From Balanoglossus misakiensis (lineage: Eukaryota > Hemichordata), in contig CM082578.2 of assembly GCA_040954595.2 (NCBI GenBank), positions 15,066,001 to 15,130,000 of the forward strand: 64,000 bases of DNA, in the 5' to 3' direction. Under the pieces are notes generated by a model, which worked only from the letters and a program-made list of their open reading frames with translations, did not search any database and had not been told where the DNA came from. A program made the position numbers and the translations under genes. Shown here piece after piece: positions 52,392 to 64,000 of this stretch. How positions within the stretch are numbered: position 1 is the stretch's first letter; the number at the start of each line of letters is the position of its first letter.

Positions 52392-55300
52392 ATGTCGCAC
52401 AATCAAACAGTTTTGTTCAAATCAAACATGGAGTCGTACGAAGTTGGCGGCACTGGAGAAGTGCATTCCGACGCGAAACCCAAGAAGGGATGCTTCGTGA
52501 CCAGACAATCGGCAGTGCTGATCACCATCGTTGTCATTTTCTTTTTCTTTCTCGTTGCGGTATTATTCTACTTCTTGCCATTATACAGCACGCTTCCAGA
52601 TGAGGAGTGCACACCGGCCCCAGAAGAAGATCTGGATCCCTTGCCACCGATACCAGCCGATCCAGTGCCCACGGAGGACCCACGTGGTCCCTACGAAGGC
52701 AGACTACCAGACTCTCTTCTACCCGAACACTACAATGTTTGGATAAAAACATATCTGGATGACGAGGATGGAGACAAGAAATTCACGTTTGACGGTTCGG
52801 TTGACATACACCTGAGATGTGCCGAAGACACAAACATCATCAAAGTCCACTTTTTGCGTCTGAACATCGACTATCAATCGATAAAGGTTACCCACTTACA
52901 GACGAACAACAACCAAATAGACCAAACCATAAGGGACATATACACTGAAGAAATATACGACTTTTTGGTGATTGAACTTGAAGAGGTGTTACTGACTGGA
53001 GAATTATACTCACTAAGCATAGACTATAATGCTACTCTCCCAAACCAGCCCTATTTCGGCTACTATCGGTGTAAATATGACGTTGGCGGAGAAACGAGGT
53101 ATTTGGACTGTCATTCATTGTTTATTTCATGTTTCCATTTTCACGATGTTGAACGTGTTAACCACCCTATTATACACTGAACGGCACCTTTGGCCACTAA
53201 CTATGCATGCACACGGGAGACACACGCGCGACCACCATGGGTACTGATGACATCACTGGAATGAAAGATTAACTTAATGGCGATGTCTCTGACCTTTAGA
53301 CAGCTAATTTTATAGCGCAGGGTAAAGAGGATAAGACCTATCAAAGCAAATATTATTCTGTCATTCATTAAACATGAACTCATGATGTTTTTGCTTTTGG
53401 GGTCAACTCAGTCTTTCCCTCTTCTTGACAAGATGGCAGAGAGAAAATTAAAATACTGTCGAGTCCTACAATATCGTTGTTCTTTTTGTTATTTTCAGAT
53501 GGATTTCTGGCGCTGTTTTCGAACCGCACGGGGCAAGGATGACCTTTCCGTGTCTTGATGAGCCTCACCTGAAAGCCACGTTCGACATAGTCTTGGTGCA
53601 CAGACCAAAACGAAGAGCTTTGGCAACTATGAACGAGGTGGCGTTTGAAAGCGACGGAGAATGGAACACGACTTATTTCAACCGCAGTGTGATCATGCCA
53701 ACTTATACTCTGTCTATCTCTCTGACTGATTTTGCAAGTTTGGAAATGACGACGCCGAATGATATATTGGTGGGTATAAATGTTTTATGTAGCAAACGCT
53801 TCTTATGCAAACTATGAAGACTGCGGTTTTTGCTTTTAACCACGTGCGCGTATTATGTATGACGGGCCAATATCACTTCAGCTTGATTGACTCTTAAAGT
53901 TACATTTCATTTTATTCACAGTTTCGTGTGTGGGCAAGTGAGGAGGACATCATGGCCGCCAATTATTCCCTGTACATAGGATCTGCCTTGTTGACATATT
54001 TCGAAGATTACTTCAACCAAAGCTACACAATACCAAAGATGGGTTAGTTTAAAAATGCAAAACTGATGTGATGTGATGTGATGTGATGTGATGTGATGTG
54101 ATGTGATGTGATGTGATGTGATGTGATGTGATGTGATGTGATGTGATGTGATGTGATGTGATGTGATGTGATGTGATGTGATGTGATGTGATGTGATGTG
54201 ATGTGATGTGATGTGATGTGATGTGATGACCAGTAATATTTTTTCATAGATGCAATATTTATAAGTACTGTAAGACATATCCTTCCCCCCACCAGATATG
54301 CTGGCCTTCCCCGAGTTTGCTTCTGGTGCTTTGGAATGCTGGGGGCATGTAATGTACCAAGATAGCGCCATGTTGTATGATCCTGAGGCAGATCCTCCAA
54401 CACAAGAAAAGAGGGTTGCGTCGATTGTCGCACATGAAATATCTCACATGGTAAGTTCCTGTTGTCAGATTTTCAGTGAATTTCTTGAGGAGCGCCCCCA
54501 ACGACAAATGTTTATGCAATATTTTCTCTTTTTGTATTATTTAATATATAGTGAATGAATATTTTGAATTTTTATCATTACAGTTATTGCGAGTATGTGT
54601 ATTTTTATGCGGTGACTTTACATGACAATTTTTTGCAACTTAAAAAGTTATTTTGTTTCTTTCAGTGGTTTGGTAATTCAATTACTCCAGAGTGGTGGGA
54701 CCATCTTTGGCTCAATGAAGGATTTGCCACTTTCATTCCATACATAGGCCTCGAACGATTCTACCCAGAATGGAAAATTGTAGGTCATATCAAGTTCTCC
54801 ATTGAGATGATTTGATTTTTAGAATTCTCTCCGTCGACGACTTATTAGAGAAAGGTTAGGATTCATTCTCCATATTATCTCATTTCATGTCACTCTTATG
54901 TCTTATGGTGTTTGTTCTTCTCCTTAACAGTGGGACCAGTTTCTTACCGATGATCTCGCTCCCGCATTTTCGGTGGATTCTACATATCAGTCAAAACCAC
55001 TGATCCGAACAACTGAATGGGTGGACGAGATATTTAGTATGTTCGATACAATATCATACAGCAAGGTACGCCGTAGCTATCATAATTACACATTCGAATG
55101 TTTGGTATGTTATTAGGCCTAAATGAAGTCTTGAAAACAAACGAAATATATTGCAAATTTAATTCATTGTGACTTGAAAATTGTCAAATAACACTGTCGG
55201 TTTCTCTCTAGGGAGGTTCTGTTTTGCGGTCACTTAACACCTTCCTACGTAACGACACCATTTCCGAAGGCATAAAGCGTTATCTCCAAGAACATGAGTA

Positions 55301-58300
55301 TGGTTCCGTTGTTACAGACGACCTATGGGATGCTTTAGCCAAGGTACGTTTTTGTAAAACAAGAAGAAAATGATATTTAAATGTGTAAAGCCCTAAATAA
55401 ATGAGTAGGGTTGCATTCCCACTAAACGAACAGTCGTCACCATGGAATTGACACAATCTAGCGAAATAAACGACTGTTGTAATAATCGTTGAACTATATT
55501 TCTCTGTAGGCTGACGAAAACGACCAAAATACGGATGTCAAGCAAATCATGGATACTTGGACACTACAGTCAGGTTACCCCGTGGTCACTGTCATTCGCA
55601 CTGGCGTAAATACCGTAGAAATCAATCAAACACACTTTCTTCTGGACCCAAACGACGAACCCACAGACGAGTACCCAAATCTAGGGTATGTTGCATATAG
55701 TTTTGTTACCATGATATTAGTGAAAGAATACCCACATTTTCGACCCTTTATTCAATTTATGGTATGCAAAAATCATATACATTTTGTTTTCTTGAGTTTT
55801 CACAGTTCACCTCACAAACTACACGTGTATCTGTATTGTTTGTAGGTACAAGTGGTACGTGCCGTTGACCTACACACACCAATCTGATATCAATTTCTAT
55901 TCACCCTCGTACGACATGTTATCACCGGAGGAAGATACAAGTGAGTAACTGTGTGTGTTGTGCTTGTCGTTGCTGTTTTTGTTGTTGTTGTTGTTGTTGT
56001 TGTTGTGGTGGTGGTCGTGATATCTTTTGCTATCCTAGATAGCGTTTAGACCGAATGGATTATGTATGTCAACACACAGTGACCAAAGCCTTTGAATTTC
56101 ACACGTTTGTTTGTAGAACCAGTACACTTGGAAGGGGCGAAGGAAGATGACTGGGTCTTATTCAATATTGACCAAAGAGGCTACTTTCGCGTGAACTATG
56201 ACAACGATAACTGGGGGAAGCTTTCGGAACAATTAAAGACCGACCACAAGGTTCGTACATTTACTGTATTCTATAAATATAAATTAATTCTCAAGTTAAA
56301 ATTCTGAAATTGTTGGCTTATTACCTGAATAAAGTGCATCTCCACGTTATAATGTCACCGCTATCGAATATCAACGGTAAAATAACTACCAAAGATTTGA
56401 TTAAATTGTCACGATTTCCTGTTTGCAGGTGTTCCCGGCCCAGACACGGGCCAGTCTCCTAGACGACTCTCTCACTATATCACAGCCTGGATATGTAGAT
56501 CATGTATACGGACTGAAACTGACAGAGTATATGTACTATGAAGAAGAATACGCACCTTGGGAACTTGTACTGGATGCGATCCCTTTCACACATGGAATGC
56601 TATTGAGAACGTCGGAGTTCGGATTATTTCAGGTATTGGCCTTTCTTCGTGATGCCGTTTCAAATATTGTATTGAATGAACTATGCATATATCCCATTTC
56701 GTTGTGTTTTGGTCCCTCCATCACCAGGGTTGTGTCAACAAAAAATTGTACACTCACGAATAAGTGGCTTTTCCTACGTAGTTTTCGAATTTTTCACGTT
56801 TATACGATACTCTCTATAGAAATATTGGAGAAACCAGATTTTACCGCTGTATCTGACACTGGGATGGAATTTTACCAATAGTGACCTTCTTGATTAGTAA
56901 GTTACGTTGACTTTGTTTATATAGCAGAAGTAAGGTTCATTAATGTTAGTTAACGGGATTGTGGTGGTGTTATCGTGTATGGTGTAGTGGTGAATTGTCC
57001 GGGGGCAGTTGTCCGGGGGGGGGGCAGTTGTCCTAGAACCGTATTGTTGGTATTGGTAAATGGTGATGTGTCTATGCGACAGTGGTGTTGTGTAGTGACG
57101 GTGGTGGTGTTACCACTGGCAGTAAATTGGTGTTGTATGTGGTGCCCTTAGAAACACAAGGACAGTATGTGAGACACCCCCCCCTCTTTAATGTCTCTTT
57201 AACATAAAACGTCGGACAAATGTACCTCCGGTCGGAATAACATTGACTAATTACAATCCCTTAATCGTCTCCGCCAACTTCCCGCCAAAAGTTACCAAAG
57301 AATCAATGCCATCGAAACTTCCTGTCTCTATGGAAACGAAGATTGCATCAGCGTTGCCAGATCATTGTATCAAGCTTGGATGGAAAACCCGGACGTCGAT
57401 CCGTAAGATTATTGTTTTTTTTTATATTTTCAATGGATCTTGATTTTATCACTTTTGATGTGAGCTTTCGAGGGTCACATGACTTTAAAGTTGTTTATAT
57501 GTTATTATGTTAAACGTTAACAAAATAGTGACTGCATTGATTTCGCATTCTGCTTACAAGTTCACGATCTAATCACAGTTGTTATGACTTTTCCATCTTA
57601 TTCCGTTTACTTCACTGTTTGCTGTATAGAATAAACAACATGAGGGATGATGAGGCAATGCGTGGTCTGTTCTGCAGTTCCCGATGAGCAGATTCTGGGC
57701 CAAGTTCCCCATAAATCAGAACTTTGACCGTCGCTATGTTTTGTTTATTGCAGGATTCCACCGGAGGTTGACGAGATTGTTTATTGTACGGCCATAAGAT
57801 ACGGAGGTTCTGCAGAATGGCAGTTTGCCTATGACCAATCGAAGTCGTCAGATTCCAGTAAGAGAAGTTTGCTGGAGAGCGCCATGGGTTGCTCCAGAGA
57901 CGACTGGCAACTACAGAGGTAAGAAAAATTCCATGCATCATTCGATTCACAGATGTTAAGTGCGAAAAGATGTGAGCTATTAATATAACTTTCACATGTT
58001 AAATTATTTTTATCGAATGCTTTGTAAACTACAAGGAATTTCTGGCATGTGACGCGCTTTTGTTTTTTAGTTGTCAGCGCTGGTGTCTTTGCTTCAGCAC
58101 GTCACTCAACATCACTTCAATCTGTGTTCATGCTCTGCATCAGAGTTAGGGGGTTTCAAGTTGAAACGTAAAACTTCGAAAGTTTTAATTTGAAATGCCC
58201 TTTTTTTATTTTAGCTACCTGGAAGATTATCACACCGACGATAACAGTCGAGTTGCAATCAACAACATCCGGGAAAAGTCATCGCTGGGCTTTGCAACTA

Positions 58301-59099
58301 CATGGGAGTTTACCATGACAAATTTTGAAGAACTTCAGCAAATGTAAGGGTCGGAATACAATTATAATTATTATCCGAAGTGATATAAAGTTAAAAAACT
58401 ATCAACAATAATATTTCGAATTGAAACATCGCCTGTGTTGGCGATGTTGTTGTAAAATCTAAAATCTATTATTGTTCATGTTATGCATTTTCAGTCATTG
58501 ATACTTCATGTACAACCTTTTCAAAAGTGTGACCCCAACTGCAACCTTTCAGTTCGGGAATTTCCGTTTTGAAGATCGGGTTGCTATTGGCTACATTACA
58601 TGACCTTATCTATTCTAACATTTCTTTGTTAAAGATATGGTGATTCTGCCTTCGACATTGTATGGGACTTTGCCGATCTGATGACAACCAAGTACGACCT
58701 CGACAAGGTATGAAAATCGATGTACTCTTTGTTTGCCAACATCTGATAGGTCTCGTCAGGTACTGTAAAGTTGGTTTCACGCTTAATATTTTTGTCTTTC
58801 GTCAGATTAACATGTTCGGCATGAAATACAATGACATGCCGGAGTCAGCTGCAAGCGGGTTCTACAGAACGATCGAAATAGTTGAAACCAACATTGCTTG
58901 GATGAACAGGAATCAAAACAGCATACGTGATTGGCTCGGTGACGTCACTAAAGACATGACCGATATGACGATGCGTGCGCATTCCGTCGATGATATGCTG
59001 ATTGAGAACATCAAATCGACAGTGACAAAACGTAGGGCTCCTGTTCGCGATCTTCCGAAAAAGAAACCATTTTGGAACTTTGCACGAAATAGCGAATAG
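52392..59099 (+). CDS. M1-family aminopeptidase N-like ectoenzyme, 17 coding exons
   Basis: Zinc metallopeptidase anchored as a type II membrane protein. Coding exons: 52392-53098, 53499-53769, 53922-54042, 54296-54450, 54666-54779, 54931-55065, 55212-55343, 55510-55685, 55846-55940, 56117-56250, 56429-56632, 56820-56896, 57292-57402, 57754-57918, 58215-58343, 58635-58707, 58806-59099; phases close at 1030 aa. One membrane segment lies at about 42-66, then a Pro/Glu stalk. Zinc site: HEISH (413-417), with the third ligand Glu436 in WLNEGF at the canonical 18-residue spacing. The transition-state Tyr is about 499 (ISYSKGG). The exopeptidase signature is GALEC (377-381) rather than GAMEN; its Glu is kept. 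The N-terminal domain has FGYYR and FPCLDEP, and the ERAP1-like C-terminal domain has KYWRNQILPLY and CLYGNEDCI. The ATG at 52428 is an alternative start. Confidence 0.92.
54064..54229. repeat. (ATGTG)n pentanucleotide array in an aminopeptidase intron
   Basis: About 33 essentially perfect 5-bp units in the intron between the exons at 53922-54042 and 54296-54450. It starts 22 bases past the donor GTTAGT. Confidence 0.97.
55977..56013. repeat. (GTT)n microsatellite in an aminopeptidase intron
   Basis: About ten GTT units followed by GTG units in the intron after 55846-55940. Confidence 0.9.
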
Positions 59100-59380
59100 A
59101 TGCGAATGCACATATAATGTTCGACTCACAACCAGAATTAAACGGTGACTCCCCAACGTATTATTTCTTTTAGAAAGAAATTAATTAACACGCGTAAAAG
59201 AAGAGTCAATATTTCGAATTAAATTCTTTCTGTATGTTTCCTATTCTGCCATCATTCTTTCTATTTAACCTATGCAAGTTAAATGTGATATTTTGTGAGA
59301 TAGACTGGGTATGTTTAGCGAATTTAGAAGTTTAGATTTAAGTATTAAAATCATTATATACCAGAATATTAGATTGTAAT
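59100..59380. other. Convergent 3' ends of the aminopeptidase and EAR-repeat genes
   Basis: Only 281 bases separate the two stop codons, so the 3' UTRs probably abut or overlap. ATTAAA variants on the plus strand near 59218 and 59348 are possible poly(A) signals. Confidence 0.45.
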
Positions 59381-62300
59381 TCAATCATCCTTGTACCGAT
59401 AAAGAATAGTCGGTATGGTGTTAGACACAGCATCGTACAGGTTGCCAAGGACAACGTGTTGGTTACCGCTGTCCGTGAAGGTTTGACAGAAAGTTGCACC
59501 ATGGGACGAAAGTTCATCGAACATTTTAAATGATTTCCCGTTGAATTTGTATATCACCGAGTTGACGTCATAGGACGTGCCGTTAAAGTGATTGGATACG
59601 AGCAAGTACTGCTCGCCATCCATTTGGAAAGGGCACGCCATCTCGGCACCGACGGTGGCGATTGTTCTCTTCGGATAAAACCGGCCTTCCCTCCAGATGT
59701 ACACCGGAGAACGCTGGACATACTGCATTCCGAACTTGTAGTGGTAGCGTTTATTGATGACGGAGAGCAAGTACATGTTACCGGCGAAGTGGAACGGCAC
59801 CGATCCAGTCGACACGTGAGGTTTGCGAATAGGCAGCGTTTGGTGGTACACAAAAGAGGGCGTTTCAGTCTCGGTGGTGAACTTGTAAATCGTCGTCGGA
59901 TTCGTCTTGTCGATGTCGGATTTAGTCAGCGCCAAGTACAAATCGACGCCGACGAAGAAACTGGACGACTGGACAGTGGCGGTTTCCCTGATGGTCTGCA
60001 TCAGTTCAAATGTCACGCCACTCCACTTGTAGATCAAATGATGGGTGTCCGGCCACACGGCCATGGAGATGAAACTCATCTGTCCGTTCAATGTGCTGGT
60101 GGCAAAGCTGTGTAGGTGTACTACCAGTCCGTGTATAACAGTCTCCGTCCCGTATTCGACAAACTTGTGGCCGTTCCACCTGTATTTGAACAGCTTGGTC
60201 CCAAAATGGATTGACTGCTGCATGGCTATGACGTAGTGGCCGCCATCCATTTTGGCGTAGTCGCATTCCACCAGTTCCATCCCTTTCATGAGCATTTGAA
60301 ACTGTACAAATTTGCCGTCCATTAGCTTTAATACGTTACACCTGTCGTCGAATTTTGGCATTGTCAGGTATGTTGTGCCGTCGATAGAAAACGCAACAGC
60401 TTCCTCGCTTCCCATCAGCTGTTGTACAGGAGTGAAGTGTTGGCTGACACTGTCAACTAAGCCAGCACTTATAGTTGTAGCAGATGTTGTCGCTTCTACC
60501 TGCACCTGGTGACGTGTGGTCAATCTGATACGTTTGGTTTGAGTTTCAGTTAATGTTCTCGTGTTGGGGTTAGTAGTAATTTCTGGTCGTTTACCGTGCG
60601 TTGTTGGGTTAAATACAGATAACAATGCATTTGTTGTCTGTGGTTGTTGAAGTGTATTCGGCATCTTAGTTTTTAAGGCGACATCTCTGGCATTTTCAGT
60701 TGATGATTGCACCGTCTCTGTGTGATAGGCATATGGCTCCGAGCTTGTCGGCCATTTGTCAATAGTCGTCACAAAATGGCCGACTGGTTCCGTCATCACC
60801 GGAACACTTTCACTGGGGATCTGGACAATTGCATCGGAACCACTCGGTATTTTTCGGGTAGACGAAGGCCTTCGGCTTGCTTCAGAAACCGGGGATCGGC
60901 TTGGAGCGCTGTGTTCAGTAATGCGGACCACATCATCTTTTTGAAGCGAATGGTGGTCAACCGAGAATCTACTCTCGTTGATTGATAACGTGCTAGAAAC
61001 TATCCCCGTCACTTCAGGGATAGGACTGTTTATCCGGGACCTTTCTGGAGTCGTTTCGTCAGCAATGCTTTCACTGGCAGTTGTCGCCTTTGGCAATATC
61101 TTACTGGTAGATGCAGGAGTAGGTGACGTCATCTTTGAGTGCCTTGGTGGATACGTAGAAAATTGTATTTCTTCCATGAAATCTGAACTAACCCTCGGTT
61201 GAAGGATACTACCAGCTACACTGTTGACGACACGGCTAGTTTTGCTTACTTGAAGTTCCTCGGTTGCTGAAGACACATTTTGTTGTTGTCTTGTCTCCTC
61301 AACGAAGTCGTCACCGACATCGTTGGTTGTGATGGATGACGTTCTGTCTGTCATTTCATCCGTTCTGTCTACAATTAACGGCGCAGGCGTGTTGGTTATT
61401 GATGTATTCCTGATACTTTGGTTACCCGCAATGGGAGAGACGCTGTCTTTATCGTTGTCATTCTCGAGCGACAGCGATAACTCACTCGCGCTGTTATTGT
61501 AGAACTTTTCAGTGGCGTCAACTGGCAACGGATAGTTTCCTATTCTGTCAGTAAATGCTCGATTCAGATAACTCAGTTTGTGGTCCGTTTTGCCAGTGTA
61601 CCCGGTCACTCCCGTGGGTTGACTTGTTTTTGTTGTTTGGATTTGAAAACGTGGAGTCGGAATACCCGAGGTCGCGACGAGCGAAGTTTTGTTCAGATCC
61701 GTGCTGATCTCTTCGTGCATTGCTTGTGACGTCACGTTACGTGTAAAACTTGACGTTTCTGGGCCAGGCTGTTCTAGCTTGTCATCTGTCGGACGGATGA
61801 CTTTCCCCTCAATTGTCGACATAACCGTGACGTCACTAACAGGGGACAGATGCATCGTGGCATTCACGCTTCTTTCCTCCCCTCGCCGATAACTGCTGAC
61901 AGGAGCTGTGTTGACTATATTATCGTCGATTGGCATGCTGGTTTCTCTGCGGGGCATGTTGTCTTGATCATTAAACCCTGCCAAGTGAAATAGAACACAT
62001 ATTTCAGCTCACCCGTCTTACCCCGTAATTCCATCCCTACGGTGTCGATGTAATTCAAATCGGTTCTTCTCTTTAAAGTTAATAGCCACACCCTATCATT
62101 TGGCCTGCCGTGTTTATCTTTTTGCCAGATTAATTTCAGTGATTTATTATAAAATGTCAAGGAACAAATCTACTGTTTGCTAACATAATAATAGTTAAAT
62201 AGCAAAGTTGTTAGATCACCGATTGCCCATATTAAAACAAGCAACTCCTGAAGTTACTGGTAGCGGAATATGTGTCTTTCAAGCGTATGTAGGTTGCAAT

Positions 62301-62937
62301 TGGGTGACCTACAAAACAGGGCTGACACACTGACAGAAAACTCGGCAGCATTTATATACATAACCAACTGTTTAGTTGTCAAATCTTGTAAGAATTGCAT
62401 GAGAAGGGTGCTTTTGCATCAGAAACTGACGACTATCTAGGCAAGGTTGACTAACCTTGTCAATCAATTCCGTATTCATGTGGGGTACGTGTATTTCAAA
62501 GTGTGCAAGTCAAAGTGGACTTGATCATCAATTGCATGACCCACTCGACAGGCCGACCCATGGAATGAAATCGCTGTGCCCATAGACACACACTCCTTGA
62601 AAAGTTAAAGTTGATGTCATGCCATACCTTGTGTTTGGGTTCCATGCATACACAACATCAACAGATCACGCAGCTGGAACACCGTGGTCTGAAGTACGGC
62701 TATCATCTGTGTCTGTAGAACGTTTTCCGATTGCAACGCCATCACAGTCTCTCTGATCTCCGCGCCGTTGCCAGTCAGTTGATTCAGTCTCGCCTCGTAG
62801 GTCACCATCAAGTCTCTGCAACGGACGCGCTTCTGTTTCGGCGCACGTCCAGACTTGGCGATTTCATCGGCGCCGGCGAGGGCACACGCAATCCACACGC
62901 TCAAACAGACAGAAAGCAACGTCTTACCACTTGCCAT
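59381..62937 (-). CDS. Secreted EAR-repeat (TSPEAR-like) protein with mucin-like linker, 2 coding exons
   Basis: Coding exons 62628-62937 and 59381-61977; ACACAAG|GTATGG joins TTGGCAG|GGTTTAAT in phase 1, giving 968 aa. Signal peptide MASGKTLLSVCLSVWIACALAG. Residues about 53-98 form a probable coiled coil (MALQSENVLQTQMIAVLQ), suggesting oligomers. Residues ~110-605 are Ser/Thr/Pro-rich with many sequons, like an O-glycosylated stalk. The C-terminal ~350 residues hold seven tandem epilepsy-associated repeats, each of the form GxxYL...(V/I)YK(W/F).G..F, e.g. DGTTYLTM, NGHKFVEY, IYKWSGVTFELM, YIWREGRFY, VIYKFNGKSFKMF, enough for one seven-bladed propeller as in LGI1 and TSPEAR. Ligand and tissue role are unknown. 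No laminin-G-like domain is present, unlike vertebrate TSPEAR. Confidence 0.87.
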
Positions 62938-64000
62938 GATTCCCGATCAACTGGCGAACGGTAGCTTAATTGGCTGCTGGTAATCGTACCCACCCGACGT
63001 AGAGCCAGGGTTTATGCATCCACCAACTGTCATAATATTAGCATGGAAATACCGTATACATTCATTTCTCTTCTCTCCCGTTAAAAAATACATGTTCATG
63101 TGAGAACACGTTGTACAAAATTAAACACTAAGCTTACTGTTTCAAGCAGTCTAGAAAAAATATTGTTTTCGGCTTTGACTAATAAAACTCAGAAATTGAA
63201 GGACATACACATACCGTGATAATAAACGCTTTACGGTATGCTGTGGTTACATGTACTTGGTTTATCTCTTAGTCTGATGGAGAGCATATGTTGTCCTTAC
63301 ATGACCCTTACGTATATTCGTTATCATCGGCGAGTAGTACTTAACGTGCGTTTATTATCTTTTCCCGTTTATAGATTGGACCTATTTTAGAAGTGGGCCA
63401 CTCTTTCAGACACCCTTGTCGGTTTATTTGCCTTCGATGTAAGATGTAATCCCGTAATGTGAAGTTGGTACTTGTATTATCTGTGTCTGCCAATTTTGCG
63501 ATACAAATTATCTTCGAGTTTCCATAAGAGCTTTTATAGGCTGCTATAGTGGGATTAATTGCTACCAATTCCAGCCAGATCAACTCCTTCATAAACCACT
63601 CATTGATTACGTAAATGCAAACCTTCAAACCAAATCCAATAGAATATATAAATAAGTCACTTAGCCTCGCCACATTTTGATATATGGCGATTCTCTACCC
63701 TTTTACTTCAATTTTGAATTATAGTCATTCTTGTTCAATTGATCAATATATTTCTAGAAGATATAAATTGAGGTATTTTATAACCCATTTCAGTGTGACC
63801 AACTACAATCCGTGTCTCGATTGAGTCCATTGTACCACAGCCTGAGGTATGCAGGTGTTCTCCGAAAAGTGATCAACCAATCGCGTAAGTCTTTTTATAT
63901 GAGGTTCACTCCACACAGGTACAACAGGTGTTTCTGGTAAGTCGGAAGAGCGGCTAGGCGTCATTGGTCAGCAAAATAGCACGTGTTTCTCCACGTCGAA
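62938..64000. other. 5' flank of the EAR-repeat gene
   Basis: Presumed promoter of the minus-strand gene. No further gene is supported up to the window edge. Confidence 0.4.

Noticed and set aside
53916-54433. Minus-strand frames rich in repeated His-Ile-Thr-Ser
   Set aside because: They are translations of the ATGTG microsatellite inside an aminopeptidase intron.
56633-56881. Continuation of the aminopeptidase frame past 56632
   Set aside because: Family similarity stops exactly at the donor TTTCAG|GTATTGG, and the true continuation is exon 56820-56896 read in a different frame (ILPLYLTLGWN).
59588-60115. Plus-strand 175-codon open frame
   Set aside because: Antisense shadow of the EAR-repeat exon, with no splice support or motif.

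Overview
The window is invertebrate animal nuclear DNA. Genes are split by many small GT-AG introns, intergenic space is large and AT-rich, microsatellites are common, and the gene families are metazoan (mitochondrial ACAD9, a DEG/ENaC channel, a bHLH-Orange repressor, Toll-like receptors, an M1 aminopeptidase, an EAR-repeat secreted protein). The mix of short single-LRRCT Toll receptors, CCP/EGF fragments and an EAR beta-propeller behind a mucin-like linker fits a non-vertebrate deuterostome best (hemichordate, cephalochordate or echinoderm). I cannot name the species.

Layout from left to right. 1.6-6.3 kb (minus): ACAD9, 15 coding exons, 640 aa. 8.3-9.4 kb (plus): an unrecognised single-pass coiled-coil protein of 294 aa. 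10.9-12.3 kb: a diverged tandem duplication. 12.4-16.5 kb (plus): a DEG/ENaC channel, 8 coding exons, 745 aa, with a long furin-bracketed insert. 17.8-27.9 kb: scattered EGF, CCP and HYR-like exons, the first three clear ones each carrying one frame break, i.e. a probable decayed gene. Between them on the minus strand (21.3-24.9 kb) lies a four-exon gene for a small type I membrane protein (184 aa) that I do not recognise. 28-34 kb: no supported gene. 34.2-39.1 kb (minus): a three-exon bHLH-Orange gene with a long Gln/His tract. 39-43.7 kb: intergenic, followed by a copy of a roughly 0.5-kb dispersed repeat also present at 17.8 kb.

44.6-51.0 kb (plus) is the highlight: three consecutive complete ectodomain exons (signal peptide, LRRNT, LRRs, LRRCT, transmembrane segment) all end in the same splice phase after the same short juxtamembrane motif, but only one TIR exon lies downstream. 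The simplest reading is a Toll-like receptor locus with three interchangeable ectodomains spliced to one shared TIR signalling exon. The LRRCT parts are nearly identical in nucleotide sequence while the LRRs have diverged, suggesting gene conversion. A perfect kappa-B palindrome lies upstream of the second ectodomain exon.

52.4-59.1 kb (plus): an M1 aminopeptidase N, 17 coding exons, 1030 aa, with intact zinc ligands but GALEC in place of GAMEN. 59.4-62.9 kb (minus, convergent): a secreted protein of 968 aa with a coiled coil, a Ser/Thr-rich tract and seven EAR repeats. Exon boundaries were read by eye from splice consensus, reading phase and family similarity; phases close without remainder for all the main genes. 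No computed alignments were available.
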